Assembly: GCA_964605655.1 (NCBI GenBank)
Contig: CAZSDK010000001.1
Span: 186,001-250,000 of the forward strand
Source: JAKLIX01 sp964605655
GTDB taxonomy: Bacteria; Bacteroidota; Bacteroidia; Bacteroidales; CAIXZF01
Length of the DNA stretch: 64,000 nucleotides
Reading direction: 5' to 3'
In this document: positions 26,342 to 34,290 of the stretch, in pieces
Layout: each line of letters begins with the position of its first letter
Numbering within the stretch: the first letter of the stretch is position 1
Translations under genes and position numbers: made by a program
Notes under the pieces: model-generated
What the model was told of the DNA's origin: nothing
What the model saw: the letters and a program-made list of their open reading frames with translations, nothing else
Database searches by the model: none

Positions 26342-27850
26342 TTAAAGATCATGTCCACAATAAGATAAATTAAAACTTTTATTACAAACCGGGAAGTCGG
26401 AAATCTCCTGGTCACGGACCGCCAAGGCCAGCGCCATCCAGTTATGCAGGGAAGGATCGTTGACCTTATAGTACCTAAGTTTTCCAAGGCGGTCAGTCAC
26501 AGCAACATGAACAATCTCTCCTCTCCATCCTTCCACCGTGTGCAAAGCAATATGGTCAGGGGTCAGTTCCAATCCCGGTTGCGGATCCCTGACCTGAGTT
26601 ACGCAGTTCATGCGTTCCCCCAAGAGGCTGATGATCATTTCCGAGGATTGTTCCGCCTCATTTCTTCTTAGCAACGCCCTGGCGAGCACATCCCCGCCCG
26701 GCATGGTGACAGCAGAACCATCTAATTTCATCATACTCAGGGAAGGATGTGAAAACCGGACATCCCTCGCGAGGCCTCCCATCTTGGCAGCCATTCCCAC
26801 AGCTCCGATTCTAAGCAGTTGCTCCAGGCTTACCTTTCCGATACCGTCGAATCGTGCCAGTACACTTGGCATGGAGTAGATACGTTCAGACATGGGAATA
26901 AAGCGGTCCATAACCTGTTGCAGATTACCGACAATGAGACGGTTCATCTTATCATCCAGTGGGTAACGGCTTCCGCCCGGGCGTATCAGGCCTTTCCCGA
27001 AACGGTTACCGCACCATTGCTGTGTGGTGTTGATCACCATGGTGCGGATGGACTCATTGACAACCTGTCCCAGCTGGTAAGCCACATCCATACAGAGGGC
27101 AGCCGTATCACCAATATGGATGGCCATACGCTCGAGTTCCAGGGCAGTGCTCCGCTCGAGACGCAATGCTTTATCGGGTTCAAATCCTGCCAGGCATTCC
27201 GTCAGGCCTGCATGGGCCAGAGCATGACCTACGGCTGTGTCACCGGCGACAGATTCTGAGAGCAGGCATCTTTTTAAGGGTCCTGCCGTCAGGAAAAGCG
27301 ATTCCACACCACGGTGCTGGTATCCGAGCTGAATTTCGAGGTGAAGCACTTTCTCCCCATTGCAGATGAACCTGAAATGACCGGGTTCGATGACGCCGGC
27401 ATGGACCGGCCCCACCCCGATCTCGTGAACTTCTCCACCGGAGATTGAAAAAAACGGGTAATGGGCCATCGTCATGTGAGGGTCCCAACGGTCGTGCGGA
27501 AAACGGACCCCTTTTAACCAGGGATGGCCACTAAAAACGACACCATGGTTTTCAGTGATCTCACGTTCGAAAACATGCAATGCAGGCACTTCAGGGGTCA
27601 TGGAGGTCAAGGGGGTTCCCCTGTCTGTCAGAAAATGGGCCAGTACATGAATGGTGTGATCCTGATCATGAGCAATGAAGCCGGGAAATAACAGACCGCC
27701 CTGAAAGGGGAAAGCAAAATAGGCAAGACAGTGAGCTGACAGGTCGCTCAGAAGCCTGGTCACCTGTGATGCAAAGAGGTCATAAGGGACCACCGGAATA
27801 TTCTCCAGCGGTACCTTCAACGGATTCTCTTTATACACCAGTGCTTCCAT
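26342..27850 (-). CDS. Hyf-like large subunit (NuoC/NuoD-like fusion) without NiFe ligands
   Basis: A 502-residue cytoplasmic-side subunit. The N-terminal about 150 residues correspond to the 30-kDa NuoC-type domain. The rest is the 49-kDa/hydrogenase large-subunit fold, with GPVHAGVIEPGHFRF and LGYQHRGVE. Both NiFe-binding CxxC motifs are absent: the N-terminal site reads SESVAGDTAVGHA and the C-terminal site reads NDPSLHNWMALA. It cannot be an ordinary NiFe hydrogenase. Members of the group 4-related (Ehr) family share these replacements. The likely role is coupling an unknown redox reaction to the membrane arm. The 3' end has two cysteines (VCNKSFNLSYCG) of unknown role. Confidence 0.85.
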   Translation of the reverse strand: MEALVYKENPLKVPLENIPVVPYDLFASQVTRLLSDLSAHCLAYFAFPFQGGLLFPGFIAHDQDHTIHVLAHFLTDRGTPLTSMTPEVPALHVFEREITENHGVVFSGHPWLKGVRFPHDRWDPHMTMAHYPFFSISGGEVHEIGVGPVHAGVIEPGHFRFICNGEKVLHLEIQLGYQHRGVESLFLTAGPLKRCLLSESVAGDTAVGHALAHAGLTECLAGFEPDKALRLERSTALELERMAIHIGDTAALCMDVAYQLGQVVNESIRTMVINTTQQWCGNRFGKGLIRPGGSRYPLDDKMNRLIVGNLQQVMDRFIPMSERIYSMPSVLARFDGIGKVSLEQLLRIGAVGMAAKMGGLARDVRFSHPSLSMMKLDGSAVTMPGGDVLARALLRRNEAEQSSEMIISLLGERMNCVTQVRDPQPGLELTPDHIALHTVEGWRGEIVHVAVTDRLGKLRYYKVNDPSLHNWMALALAVRDQEISDFPVCNKSFNLSYCGHDL

Positions 27851-27861
27851 TATCTGCTGAA

Positions 27862-29280
27862 TTAAATCATTCTGATGGCTTCATTTATTAAGGACGACAG
27901 GAACTCAGGCACATAAAAACACAGCATCATGGCCGAAAGGATCATCACCATCTGTATCCCGATTTCGAATAAATTGGCTTTTACCGGGCTGGCCGTGATG
28001 TTTCCCTCAACAGGCGGAGAGAAAAGTATGTGCATCATCCTTGTCGCCATGGCATACAACATGAATAACAAGAACAACAGCACCAAAATGAAGACCACCC
28101 GATGGTGACTGATCACCAGGGTATTGAAGATCAGGTACTCCGGACGAAACAGTCCTGAAGGCGGAATTGCCAGGATCCCGGCAAGGCCGGTGACCATCAC
28201 CATGGAACCGGCAGGGTTGAGGTCGAAATAATGTCCCACCTCCTTGAGCTTATAAGTATGAAACAGCCTGAACATCTGGGAAAGCTGATAAAACAGTCCG
28301 GCTTTTGTCAGGGAATGAACAATCAGCAGCAAGATGGCAGCATAAAGGCCGGCACCTCCCAGGCCGGTACCGATAGCGACCAGTCCCATGATCTCGAGGG
28401 TGGAATAGGCCAGCATCCTTTTGGTATGCCTGGCTTTCAGCATATATCCTGCTGCCACCAGTACCGACAGCGTACCCGTAATGATGAGGATATGGTTCAT
28501 CCAAGGAAGGATCTCTGTACCGGCCATCATCCGGTAAATGCGGAAAAAGGCTACGAAACCCAGGTTTACCATGGCTGTAGAGATAAAAGCAGACACCTGG
28601 GGCTGTGCGACCGAATTGGCATCCACACCTGCCGTGTGCATGGGGAAAAGTTCCATCTTCGTGCTGTAACCGATAAGGATAAACAGGAAGGCGATCTTCA
28701 GATATAAAGGATTGGAAGCAGCGATCAGTCCAGCCATCCTGTCAAAATCATGACTGAACCCAGGCACGCCTTTCATGGCTAATCCAAGGAACAAAATTCC
28801 CATATAAGCCATGGCGATCCCTGTGGAACAGACAAAGATGTACTTCCAAACAGCTTCGAGAGTGAGCTTGTTCTTTTCATGATAAATCAGTACCGAAACC
28901 AGCAGCGTCGTTGCTTCGGCAAATACCCAGACCACGGTTATGTTGTTGGCCATGAGGGCCAGGTTCAGGGAAAGCACGAGCCCGCAGAAAGCTGCATGAT
29001 ATTGCCTGAAGCGTCGTGTGGTGTCATTTTTCAGGTTCTGAAAACCATGTAACATCGTGGTGACAGATAATACACACAACAAACCCATGAAGATGATAGC
29101 CAGAGGATCAAAGACGAGGTACTCGGTAAGGTATGGGACCCGATGTATCAATAATGCCACATAAAAGCCGCATTGGACCGACATGAATAATACAGTGGCC
29201 AGCGTAATAAACCATCTTTTCCGGAAGATCAGGATCCCCGCGATCAGTGTAAGGCTCGTTATGAGGTAGGTGAGCAGCAA
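27862..29280 (-). CDS. HyfF-like antiporter subunit (NuoN/M family)
   Basis: A 472-residue membrane protein with about thirteen to fourteen helices, homologous to the Mrp/Nuo antiporter subunits. The helix-5 Glu (VFAEATTLLVSVLIYHE) and the helix-7 Lys (GYSTKMELFPMHT) of the ion-translocation path are both present, as is a later Lys in HSLTKAG. It probably moves H+ or Na+. The start is a TTG at 29280, 3 bases after the stop of the HyfE-like gene; no ATG occurs near. It sits between the HyfE-like and large-subunit genes. Confidence 0.88.
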   Translation of the reverse strand: MLLTYLITSLTLIAGILIFRKRWFITLATVLFMSVQCGFYVALLIHRVPYLTEYLVFDPLAIIFMGLLCVLSVTTMLHGFQNLKNDTTRRFRQYHAAFCGLVLSLNLALMANNITVVWVFAEATTLLVSVLIYHEKNKLTLEAVWKYIFVCSTGIAMAYMGILFLGLAMKGVPGFSHDFDRMAGLIAASNPLYLKIAFLFILIGYSTKMELFPMHTAGVDANSVAQPQVSAFISTAMVNLGFVAFFRIYRMMAGTEILPWMNHILIITGTLSVLVAAGYMLKARHTKRMLAYSTLEIMGLVAIGTGLGGAGLYAAILLLIVHSLTKAGLFYQLSQMFRLFHTYKLKEVGHYFDLNPAGSMVMVTGLAGILAIPPSGLFRPEYLIFNTLVISHHRVVFILVLLFLLFMLYAMATRMMHILFSPPVEGNITASPVKANLFEIGIQMVMILSAMMLCFYVPEFLSSLINEAIRMI

Positions 29281-29283
29281 GGG

Positions 29284-29913
29284 TCAGTGTTTCAGGTCTG
29301 TTAAACTCTCCGTTTCAATATCGTTGAATTTCTCGCCGATTCGTCCGACGAAGACACTTAGGATCAGCACACTCACAACAATATCGAGTAATATCCCGAT
29401 ATTGACCATCATGGGGATCTCTGTGCCGACGGCAAGAGAAAAGAGAAAGACGGCATTCTCAATCACCAGGAACCCGACCAGATGAGAAAAGATACGTTTG
29501 CGGGTGACAATCAGGATGATGCCGCTGATCAGGGCGAGCAGGCCGATAGTGATAAAGAGCGAGTCAATCTGTTCTCCTTTTAAAATCATTCCGAGGACCA
29601 GGCTGATGATCAACCCCCCCAGGGTCATCAACAGGGAATAAAAGCCGGGTATGGTGGATGGATGAACCCTGTAAATGCCTGTCTTCTTGATGATCCTGAA
29701 CAGCAACCAGGGGACGGCTATGCCCTTGACAAGAAGAGTTTCTGTGGTGATGAACAAAAGGTTAGGCAGGTTGATCTGATTGAGCTGGATGAAGGAAATG
29801 AAAAAAAGCAGCAACCCCTGTAATCCTATTAAGACGCTAAAAACCCGGAACCTGCCTACCATGCTCAGGTAGAAAAGGGTGAAGGCGAACATCAGGAGCA
29901 GGAAGGTCATCAT
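29284..29913 (-). CDS. HyfE-like membrane subunit (NuoK-related)
   Basis: A 209-residue protein with six to seven predicted helices, matching the length of HyfE, whose C-terminal half is NuoK-like. A buried Glu in FLVIENAVFLFSL and a Glu after the first helices (TTETLLVKG) fit the family's ion path. The start ATG overlaps the stop of the HyfC-like gene (ATGA), indicating translational coupling. It is a structural and coupling subunit of the membrane arm. Confidence 0.85.
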   Translation of the reverse strand: MMTFLLLMFAFTLFYLSMVGRFRVFSVLIGLQGLLLFFISFIQLNQINLPNLLFITTETLLVKGIAVPWLLFRIIKKTGIYRVHPSTIPGFYSLLMTLGGLIISLVLGMILKGEQIDSLFITIGLLALISGIILIVTRKRIFSHLVGFLVIENAVFLFSLAVGTEIPMMVNIGILLDIVVSVLILSVFVGRIGEKFNDIETESLTDLKH

Positions 29914-30824
29914 GGGTTACCTCCTGTCTTTGATACCACGAGAAGAATGGCAAAAGTAGCCAGGCCCACGGCGGTGAGGGTAAGAATGAATTTCGGATTT
30001 TGCATGATCTTGTTTCTGGCCCTGAATGACTCTATGAATCCGATGATCATCGCAAAAATTAATTGTATCAAGAGATACAAGGAGGCTGTGGCCAGTAATC
30101 CCCATCCTGAAGGAAGGATACAGTTGGCGATCAGGTTGCCGAAGAGGGCAAATTTCATCCACGTGGTTAGGTGGATGACGGCCAGATCAGGTCCGCTGTA
30201 ATCCAGGACCATAACCTCATGCACCATGGTCAGCTCCAAATGGGTCTTGGGATCGTCGACGGGCACACGGCAGGTCTCCACCAGGGCAAGCTGGACAAAC
30301 AGGAACAAGGCAGCCAGCATCAGGAAATCGGGTTGAAAAACCAGTACGGAAGTATGCTGAATGAGGCTGCTGAATGAAAACACACCCGTTGTCATCACAT
30401 AAACGCCCATGATCAGCAACAGGGCCGGTTCAGCTAAGAGGGCATAGAGCACCTCACGGTTGGCACCCATGGCACTGAAACCACTGGCCGTGTCCATGGC
30501 CGCCAGGACCATGAAGAAACGTCCGAGGGCGAGCAAGTAGACCACAAAAATGATGTCACCGTTAAAACTCAATAAACCTTCCGTCCCTCCGAAGGGAAGG
30601 ACCAGCAAAGCGCCCATGACAGTCGTAAACTGGATGGATGGTGCGACCCTGAAGATCGCACCGGCATGATGGCTGACCACCCTCCCTTTCCTTAACAGCA
30701 CTATCACGTCCCGCCAGGGTTGAAAAAGTCCGGGTCCCTTTCGTCCGCTGAGTATGCTCCTGGTTCTGAGGATCAAGCCGGGTATGAAGAGGGCAGAAAA
30801 GATGATCAGTAACAGGTTGAGCAT
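29910..30824 (-). CDS. HyfC/HycD-like membrane subunit (NuoH family)
   Basis: A 304-residue membrane protein with about eight helices, the NuoH-type subunit that links the peripheral arm to the antiporter subunits. The conserved cytoplasmic loop is clear: PVDDPKTHLELTMVHEVMV, with the acidic residues that line the entry channel. It has an ATG start two bases after the HyfB-like stop. Its strong conservation suggests that the coupling machinery is intact although the redox subunits have lost their usual ligands. Confidence 0.88.
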   Translation of the reverse strand: MLNLLLIIFSALFIPGLILRTRSILSGRKGPGLFQPWRDVIVLLRKGRVVSHHAGAIFRVAPSIQFTTVMGALLVLPFGGTEGLLSFNGDIIFVVYLLALGRFFMVLAAMDTASGFSAMGANREVLYALLAEPALLLIMGVYVMTTGVFSFSSLIQHTSVLVFQPDFLMLAALFLFVQLALVETCRVPVDDPKTHLELTMVHEVMVLDYSGPDLAVIHLTTWMKFALFGNLIANCILPSGWGLLATASLYLLIQLIFAMIIGFIESFRARNKIMQNPKFILTLTAVGLATFAILLVVSKTGGNP

Positions 30825-30826
30825 GG

Positions 30827-32818
30827 TTAGATCCAGTTAAGCAGGGTGAGAAGGAAGATGAGGAGAATAAAAATAAAAGGGTATAAAATATAGTGTTGTA
30901 TCTGTCCAGTCTGAAGGAATGCAATGCGGCGCATCAGGTTTCTCATCATGAGCAAGGGTTTGTCGATGAGCCAGATTTCGAGGAGCTCCCGGGAGTGAGA
31001 GACGAAATTCACCGGTTTTGGGAAAATATCCAGTTCGCCAATTGCTTCCGACTCTTTACGTACGTTTACAACTGCACCGGCCAACCCGGCCACATTATCA
31101 GAGAAAGAGGTGGCTGTATATTGCATGGCCGGTGACCCGGCGGTATATCCGCAAGCCCAGGTAGGACCCGATACGGCAGGTTTTTTTCTCAGGTAAAGGA
31201 AACGAAGCAGCAGGAACATCCCTGCCAGTGCGGTGATGATCAGCACCACCCGGCTGATGGTTGTCATCTGTGTGTCGAGAGGTGTCATCAAAACGGACGG
31301 GACCTGGTCAGGAAAGGCCTGGGTGACAAGGTTGAAGACAGGCCTCGTTAAGTAAAACGGAAACAACCCTATTCCCACGATAAGCAGACCCGGGACCAGG
31401 TAAGGCAACCACAGCCATGAGCACTCCTTACCCTTTTCAATCCGTGAGGCGTTCCGTGATTCACCCAGGAAGACAATGGAAAATGCCTTCGCAAAACAGA
31501 ACAAAGCCAGTCCGCCGGTGAGAGCCAGTCCTATTATTCCAAGGAGCAGGATAATGGTCATATAGAAGCCGACTCCGTGAAGGCTGCCAAACATGCCATA
31601 ATACAGAAGAAATTCAGAGATAAAACCATTCAGAGGGGGCAGGCCGCAAATGGCCACTGAGGCCAGCAGAAAAAAGCCGGCAGTGACCGGCAAAGGCCGA
31701 ATCAACCCACCCATGGTGTTGATATTCCGGGTATGCATGGCCTGGTAAACCACTCCTGAACCATAAAACAGTAAGGATTTAAACAGCGAATGATTCAGGA
31801 CATGAAGTAAGGCTCCCCCGAAGCCCAGGATGGCCATCAAGCTCTGATGAAGAGAAAGGCCCATGCACCCCAGGCCTAAGCCCATGCCGATAATACCGAT
31901 GTTTTCAATGCTGTGATAAGCCAGCAGCTTTTTCAGATCATGCTGAACGATGGCCTGCAACACTCCGTATACGGCAGAGACCAATGACAGGACGAGTAAA
32001 AAGAGGCCTGCCTCAAACAATCCTTGCCTCATGGATAAGAGTACCCGCAGCAGCCCGTAAATTCCCATTTTGATCATGACACCCGACATGATTCCCGAGA
32101 CATGACTGGGTGCAGCCGGATGGGCATCGGGAAGCCAGGTATGCAATGGAAAGAATCCTGCCTTGATTCCATAACCCAAAAAAAACAAGATGAAGGCGGG
32201 AAAAGCGTGATGTCCGCTGAAATATGCAGTAAGCCCATCAAATCCGGCGTTCCCGGAAGAAAGGGCAAAACCGGTCAGGATAAAAAACATACCTAAGTGC
32301 ATCTGTACCAGGTAATTGATCCCTGTTTTCAGATGGGTTCTCTCCTCACTTTCAAAAATAACCAGGAAGAAGGAAGACAGGGTCATCATCTCCCACATAA
32401 CCAGGAAGGGAAACGTCTCGCGAAGCATGCAGACAGCCAGCATAGAGGCATGAAGCAACAACAGGTTAAAGTAATGCCAGCAGATCAGCATGACCGGCTT
32501 ACGTAAATGTGCATCCTTCAGATAGATACCTCCGTAGATCATACCCGTAATGACCGTAATATTGACCACGAGAACGAAAAATGCTGAAAGCTGGTCGATC
32601 ACAAAACAGAGTCCCTGAAACGGTTCCCAGGTAACCGAGCGTACGGTGTTATGATACAAAGAAACGAGTACCGGTGCTGAAAGCCATGTTGAGAAAAAAA
32701 CCATGAGAAGAATGCCAAACATGGCAGCCGGGAAAATCTTCCTTACAGGGAGAATGAATATCCCGGCAACCACCACCAAAAGACCGATAATCAGAAAGAT
32801 TTCCAAAACCAGGTTCAC
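30827..32818 (-). CDS. HyfB-like antiporter subunit (NuoL/M family), first gene of operon
   Basis: A 663-residue membrane protein with about fifteen or more helices, including extra C-terminal helices as in HyfB/HycC. The transport signatures are present: VMWEMMTLSSFFLV (helix-5 Glu) and YGIKAGFFPLHTWLPDAHPAAPS (spans two motif blocks). The start is a GTG at 32818. A promoter box lies only about 10 bases upstream (32829-32836), which would leave a very short leader, so a slightly later start is possible. It opens the operon order B-C-E-F-G-I. Confidence 0.87.
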   Translation of the reverse strand: MNLVLEIFLIIGLLVVVAGIFILPVRKIFPAAMFGILLMVFFSTWLSAPVLVSLYHNTVRSVTWEPFQGLCFVIDQLSAFFVLVVNITVITGMIYGGIYLKDAHLRKPVMLICWHYFNLLLLHASMLAVCMLRETFPFLVMWEMMTLSSFFLVIFESEERTHLKTGINYLVQMHLGMFFILTGFALSSGNAGFDGLTAYFSGHHAFPAFILFFLGYGIKAGFFPLHTWLPDAHPAAPSHVSGIMSGVMIKMGIYGLLRVLLSMRQGLFEAGLFLLVLSLVSAVYGVLQAIVQHDLKKLLAYHSIENIGIIGMGLGLGCMGLSLHQSLMAILGFGGALLHVLNHSLFKSLLFYGSGVVYQAMHTRNINTMGGLIRPLPVTAGFFLLASVAICGLPPLNGFISEFLLYYGMFGSLHGVGFYMTIILLLGIIGLALTGGLALFCFAKAFSIVFLGESRNASRIEKGKECSWLWLPYLVPGLLIVGIGLFPFYLTRPVFNLVTQAFPDQVPSVLMTPLDTQMTTISRVVLIITALAGMFLLLRFLYLRKKPAVSGPTWACGYTAGSPAMQYTATSFSDNVAGLAGAVVNVRKESEAIGELDIFPKPVNFVSHSRELLEIWLIDKPLLMMRNLMRRIAFLQTGQIQHYILYPFIFILLIFLLTLLNWI

Positions 32819-32828
32819 TTGAGATAAA

Positions 32829-32836
32829 CAAAGGTA
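32829..32836 (-). promoter_or_regulatory. Bacteroidota -7 box for the Hyf/Ehr-like operon
   Basis: TACCTTTG on the minus strand matches TAnnTTTG immediately upstream of the GTG start at 32818, predicting a very short or absent leader. Confidence 0.45.
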
Positions 32837-32960
32837 TTGAAAAATGAGATGGTATCCAAAGACAGTTCAAATGATTGAATAGCCCTGCAAGTCACTACCA
32901 GTTTCAGGTATCTGCAAGAGACGAAGGGCAGGTTTCAATGAAAGCCTGACCTTGTTTCTT

Positions 32961-33518
32961 TTATGATACGACAGCCGCTTTGGGCTTGGCCATCCAATGT
33001 CCCAAGAGGCCGAGGATAACCCAGGGCACGATGGCATCGGCAAAATGGGCCCAGATGTCGGGTTCGTGGTACCAGATGTAGTTGGCATAGGGTATAAAGA
33101 AAAAGGCACAAAAGCCCACTGCCAGGGAGAGCAGAACCCGGTTGAGCAGCGTGGGTGATTTTTGTTGGCCTATCAGCCAGAAGAGCAGGAAACTGATCAC
33201 GGCACAGATCAGGTAGCAACGGATCATGGGCATGGTCATATCCATGGAGTTTGTCTGCTGATAGTTGATCACCGCCCAGGGTCTCCCTTCCAGCTGTTCA
33301 TACTCTTTTGACTGAGCTTCGCCGGATGCATTGGGATCCGGTTGTCCGAGAAGGTACATGCCTTCGGGTAAGCCCATTTCACTAAGTTTCTGGAGGATTT
33401 CCGCCTGCTGGGGAGTATAGCGTGCAGCCGAACGGTGAAGGTTGGGCATGGCATAGGAGATGAACATCCAGGCAAACAGGATGACTCCGCCAATAAGTGC
33501 AAAATAGAGCTTCTTCAT
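32961..33518 (-). CDS. Hypothetical membrane protein, four predicted TM segments
   Basis: 185 residues. One helix lies at about residues 5-24, then a soluble about 80-residue region with a QAEILQKLSEMGLPEG segment, and three helices in the last 85 residues. The C-terminus is short and basic. I do not recognise the family. It lies between the Ehr-like operon and a VOC gene, all on the minus strand, but the 142-base gap and separate promoter argue against membership in the Ehr operon. Confidence 0.65.
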   Translation of the reverse strand: MKKLYFALIGGVILFAWMFISYAMPNLHRSAARYTPQQAEILQKLSEMGLPEGMYLLGQPDPNASGEAQSKEYEQLEGRPWAVINYQQTNSMDMTMPMIRCYLICAVISFLLFWLIGQQKSPTLLNRVLLSLAVGFCAFFFIPYANYIWYHEPDIWAHFADAIVPWVILGLLGHWMAKPKAAVVS

Positions 33519-33551
33519 AATGGTAGCTAAATTAAAATGAGTAATAAAAGA

Positions 33552-33992
33552 CTATTTATCCCTGGGTTCCGCATAACTGATCATCCAGTTGATACCGAAC
33601 CGGTCTTTCAACATACCGAAATAAGAGCCCCAGAAAGTGATGCCCAGGGGCATGGTGATGGCACCTCCGACAGCCAGCGCATTGAAATACCGGTCGACCT
33701 GTTCTTTGCTGTCGGTATCCACTGAGATAGAGAAATTGTTTCCGACGGAGATAGCCGGGGCCCATTCCCCGCCGCTGTCACTGCCCAACAGGGCCGTCTC
33801 CTTACTAATGGGCAGACCGATATGTATGATCCAGTCTTTCATCGCATCAGGAATGGGAGGTTGTCCTTCATGGACCGGCATGTCACCGAATTTTCCGACA
33901 TAGGAAAATTCTCCTCCGAAAATGCTGCGGTAGAACTCGAAGGCTTCCATACAATTACCTTCAAAGGTGAGATAGATGTTTACAGTGGTCAT
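33552..33992 (-). CDS. VOC/PhnB-like protein (glyoxalase superfamily)
   Basis: A 146-residue cytoplasmic protein of the vicinal oxygen chelate fold, PhnB subgroup. It has the hallmark YLTFEGNCMEAFEFY near the N-terminus and GSYFGMLKDRFGINWM near the C-terminus. PhnB-like proteins are of uncertain enzymatic role. The start at ATG 33992 (MTTVNIYL) is preferred because a TATCTTTG promoter box at 34032-34039 lies between it and the longer start at 34058. Confidence 0.85.
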   Translation of the reverse strand: MTTVNIYLTFEGNCMEAFEFYRSIFGGEFSYVGKFGDMPVHEGQPPIPDAMKDWIIHIGLPISKETALLGSDSGGEWAPAISVGNNFSISVDTDSKEQVDRYFNALAVGGAITMPLGITFWGSYFGMLKDRFGINWMISYAEPRDK

Positions 33993-34031
33993 AAAACGTT
34001 GATTTAATTGAATTTTGATTTTGATGATGTT

Positions 34032-34039
34032 CAAAGATA
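34032..34039 (-). promoter_or_regulatory. Bacteroidota -7 box for the VOC gene
   Basis: TATCTTTG on the minus strand, 39 bases upstream of ATG 33992. The remaining AT-rich spacer to the divergent NTPase gene at 34291 shows no convincing plus-strand promoter; TAACTTTC at 34217-34224 is the nearest match. Confidence 0.5.
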
Positions 34040-34290
34040 CATCAAAATATTTAATCAATTTGGAAATATTCTTAATAAAATGTTATCTGCAGGAGAGTGC
34101 CTTCAGGTCAACCTGGACATGGATTTTTATCATCGAGAAATCGTCATGTAATGAACCACTTCAAACGATGTTTTAAAAAATTGATAAATGGATATCTGTT
34201 TAAGTTCATTTCTTTCTAACTTTCGGATATCAAAGCCAGGAGACTGATTCTCGCTGATCATCAGAACAGTTCCCTGCATATTAGCATATT

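Noticed and set aside
26342..27850. Annotation as NiFe hydrogenase 4 large subunit
   Set aside because: Both CxxC ligand motifs are missing, so hydrogenase activity is not supported even though the fold and operon are Hyf-like.
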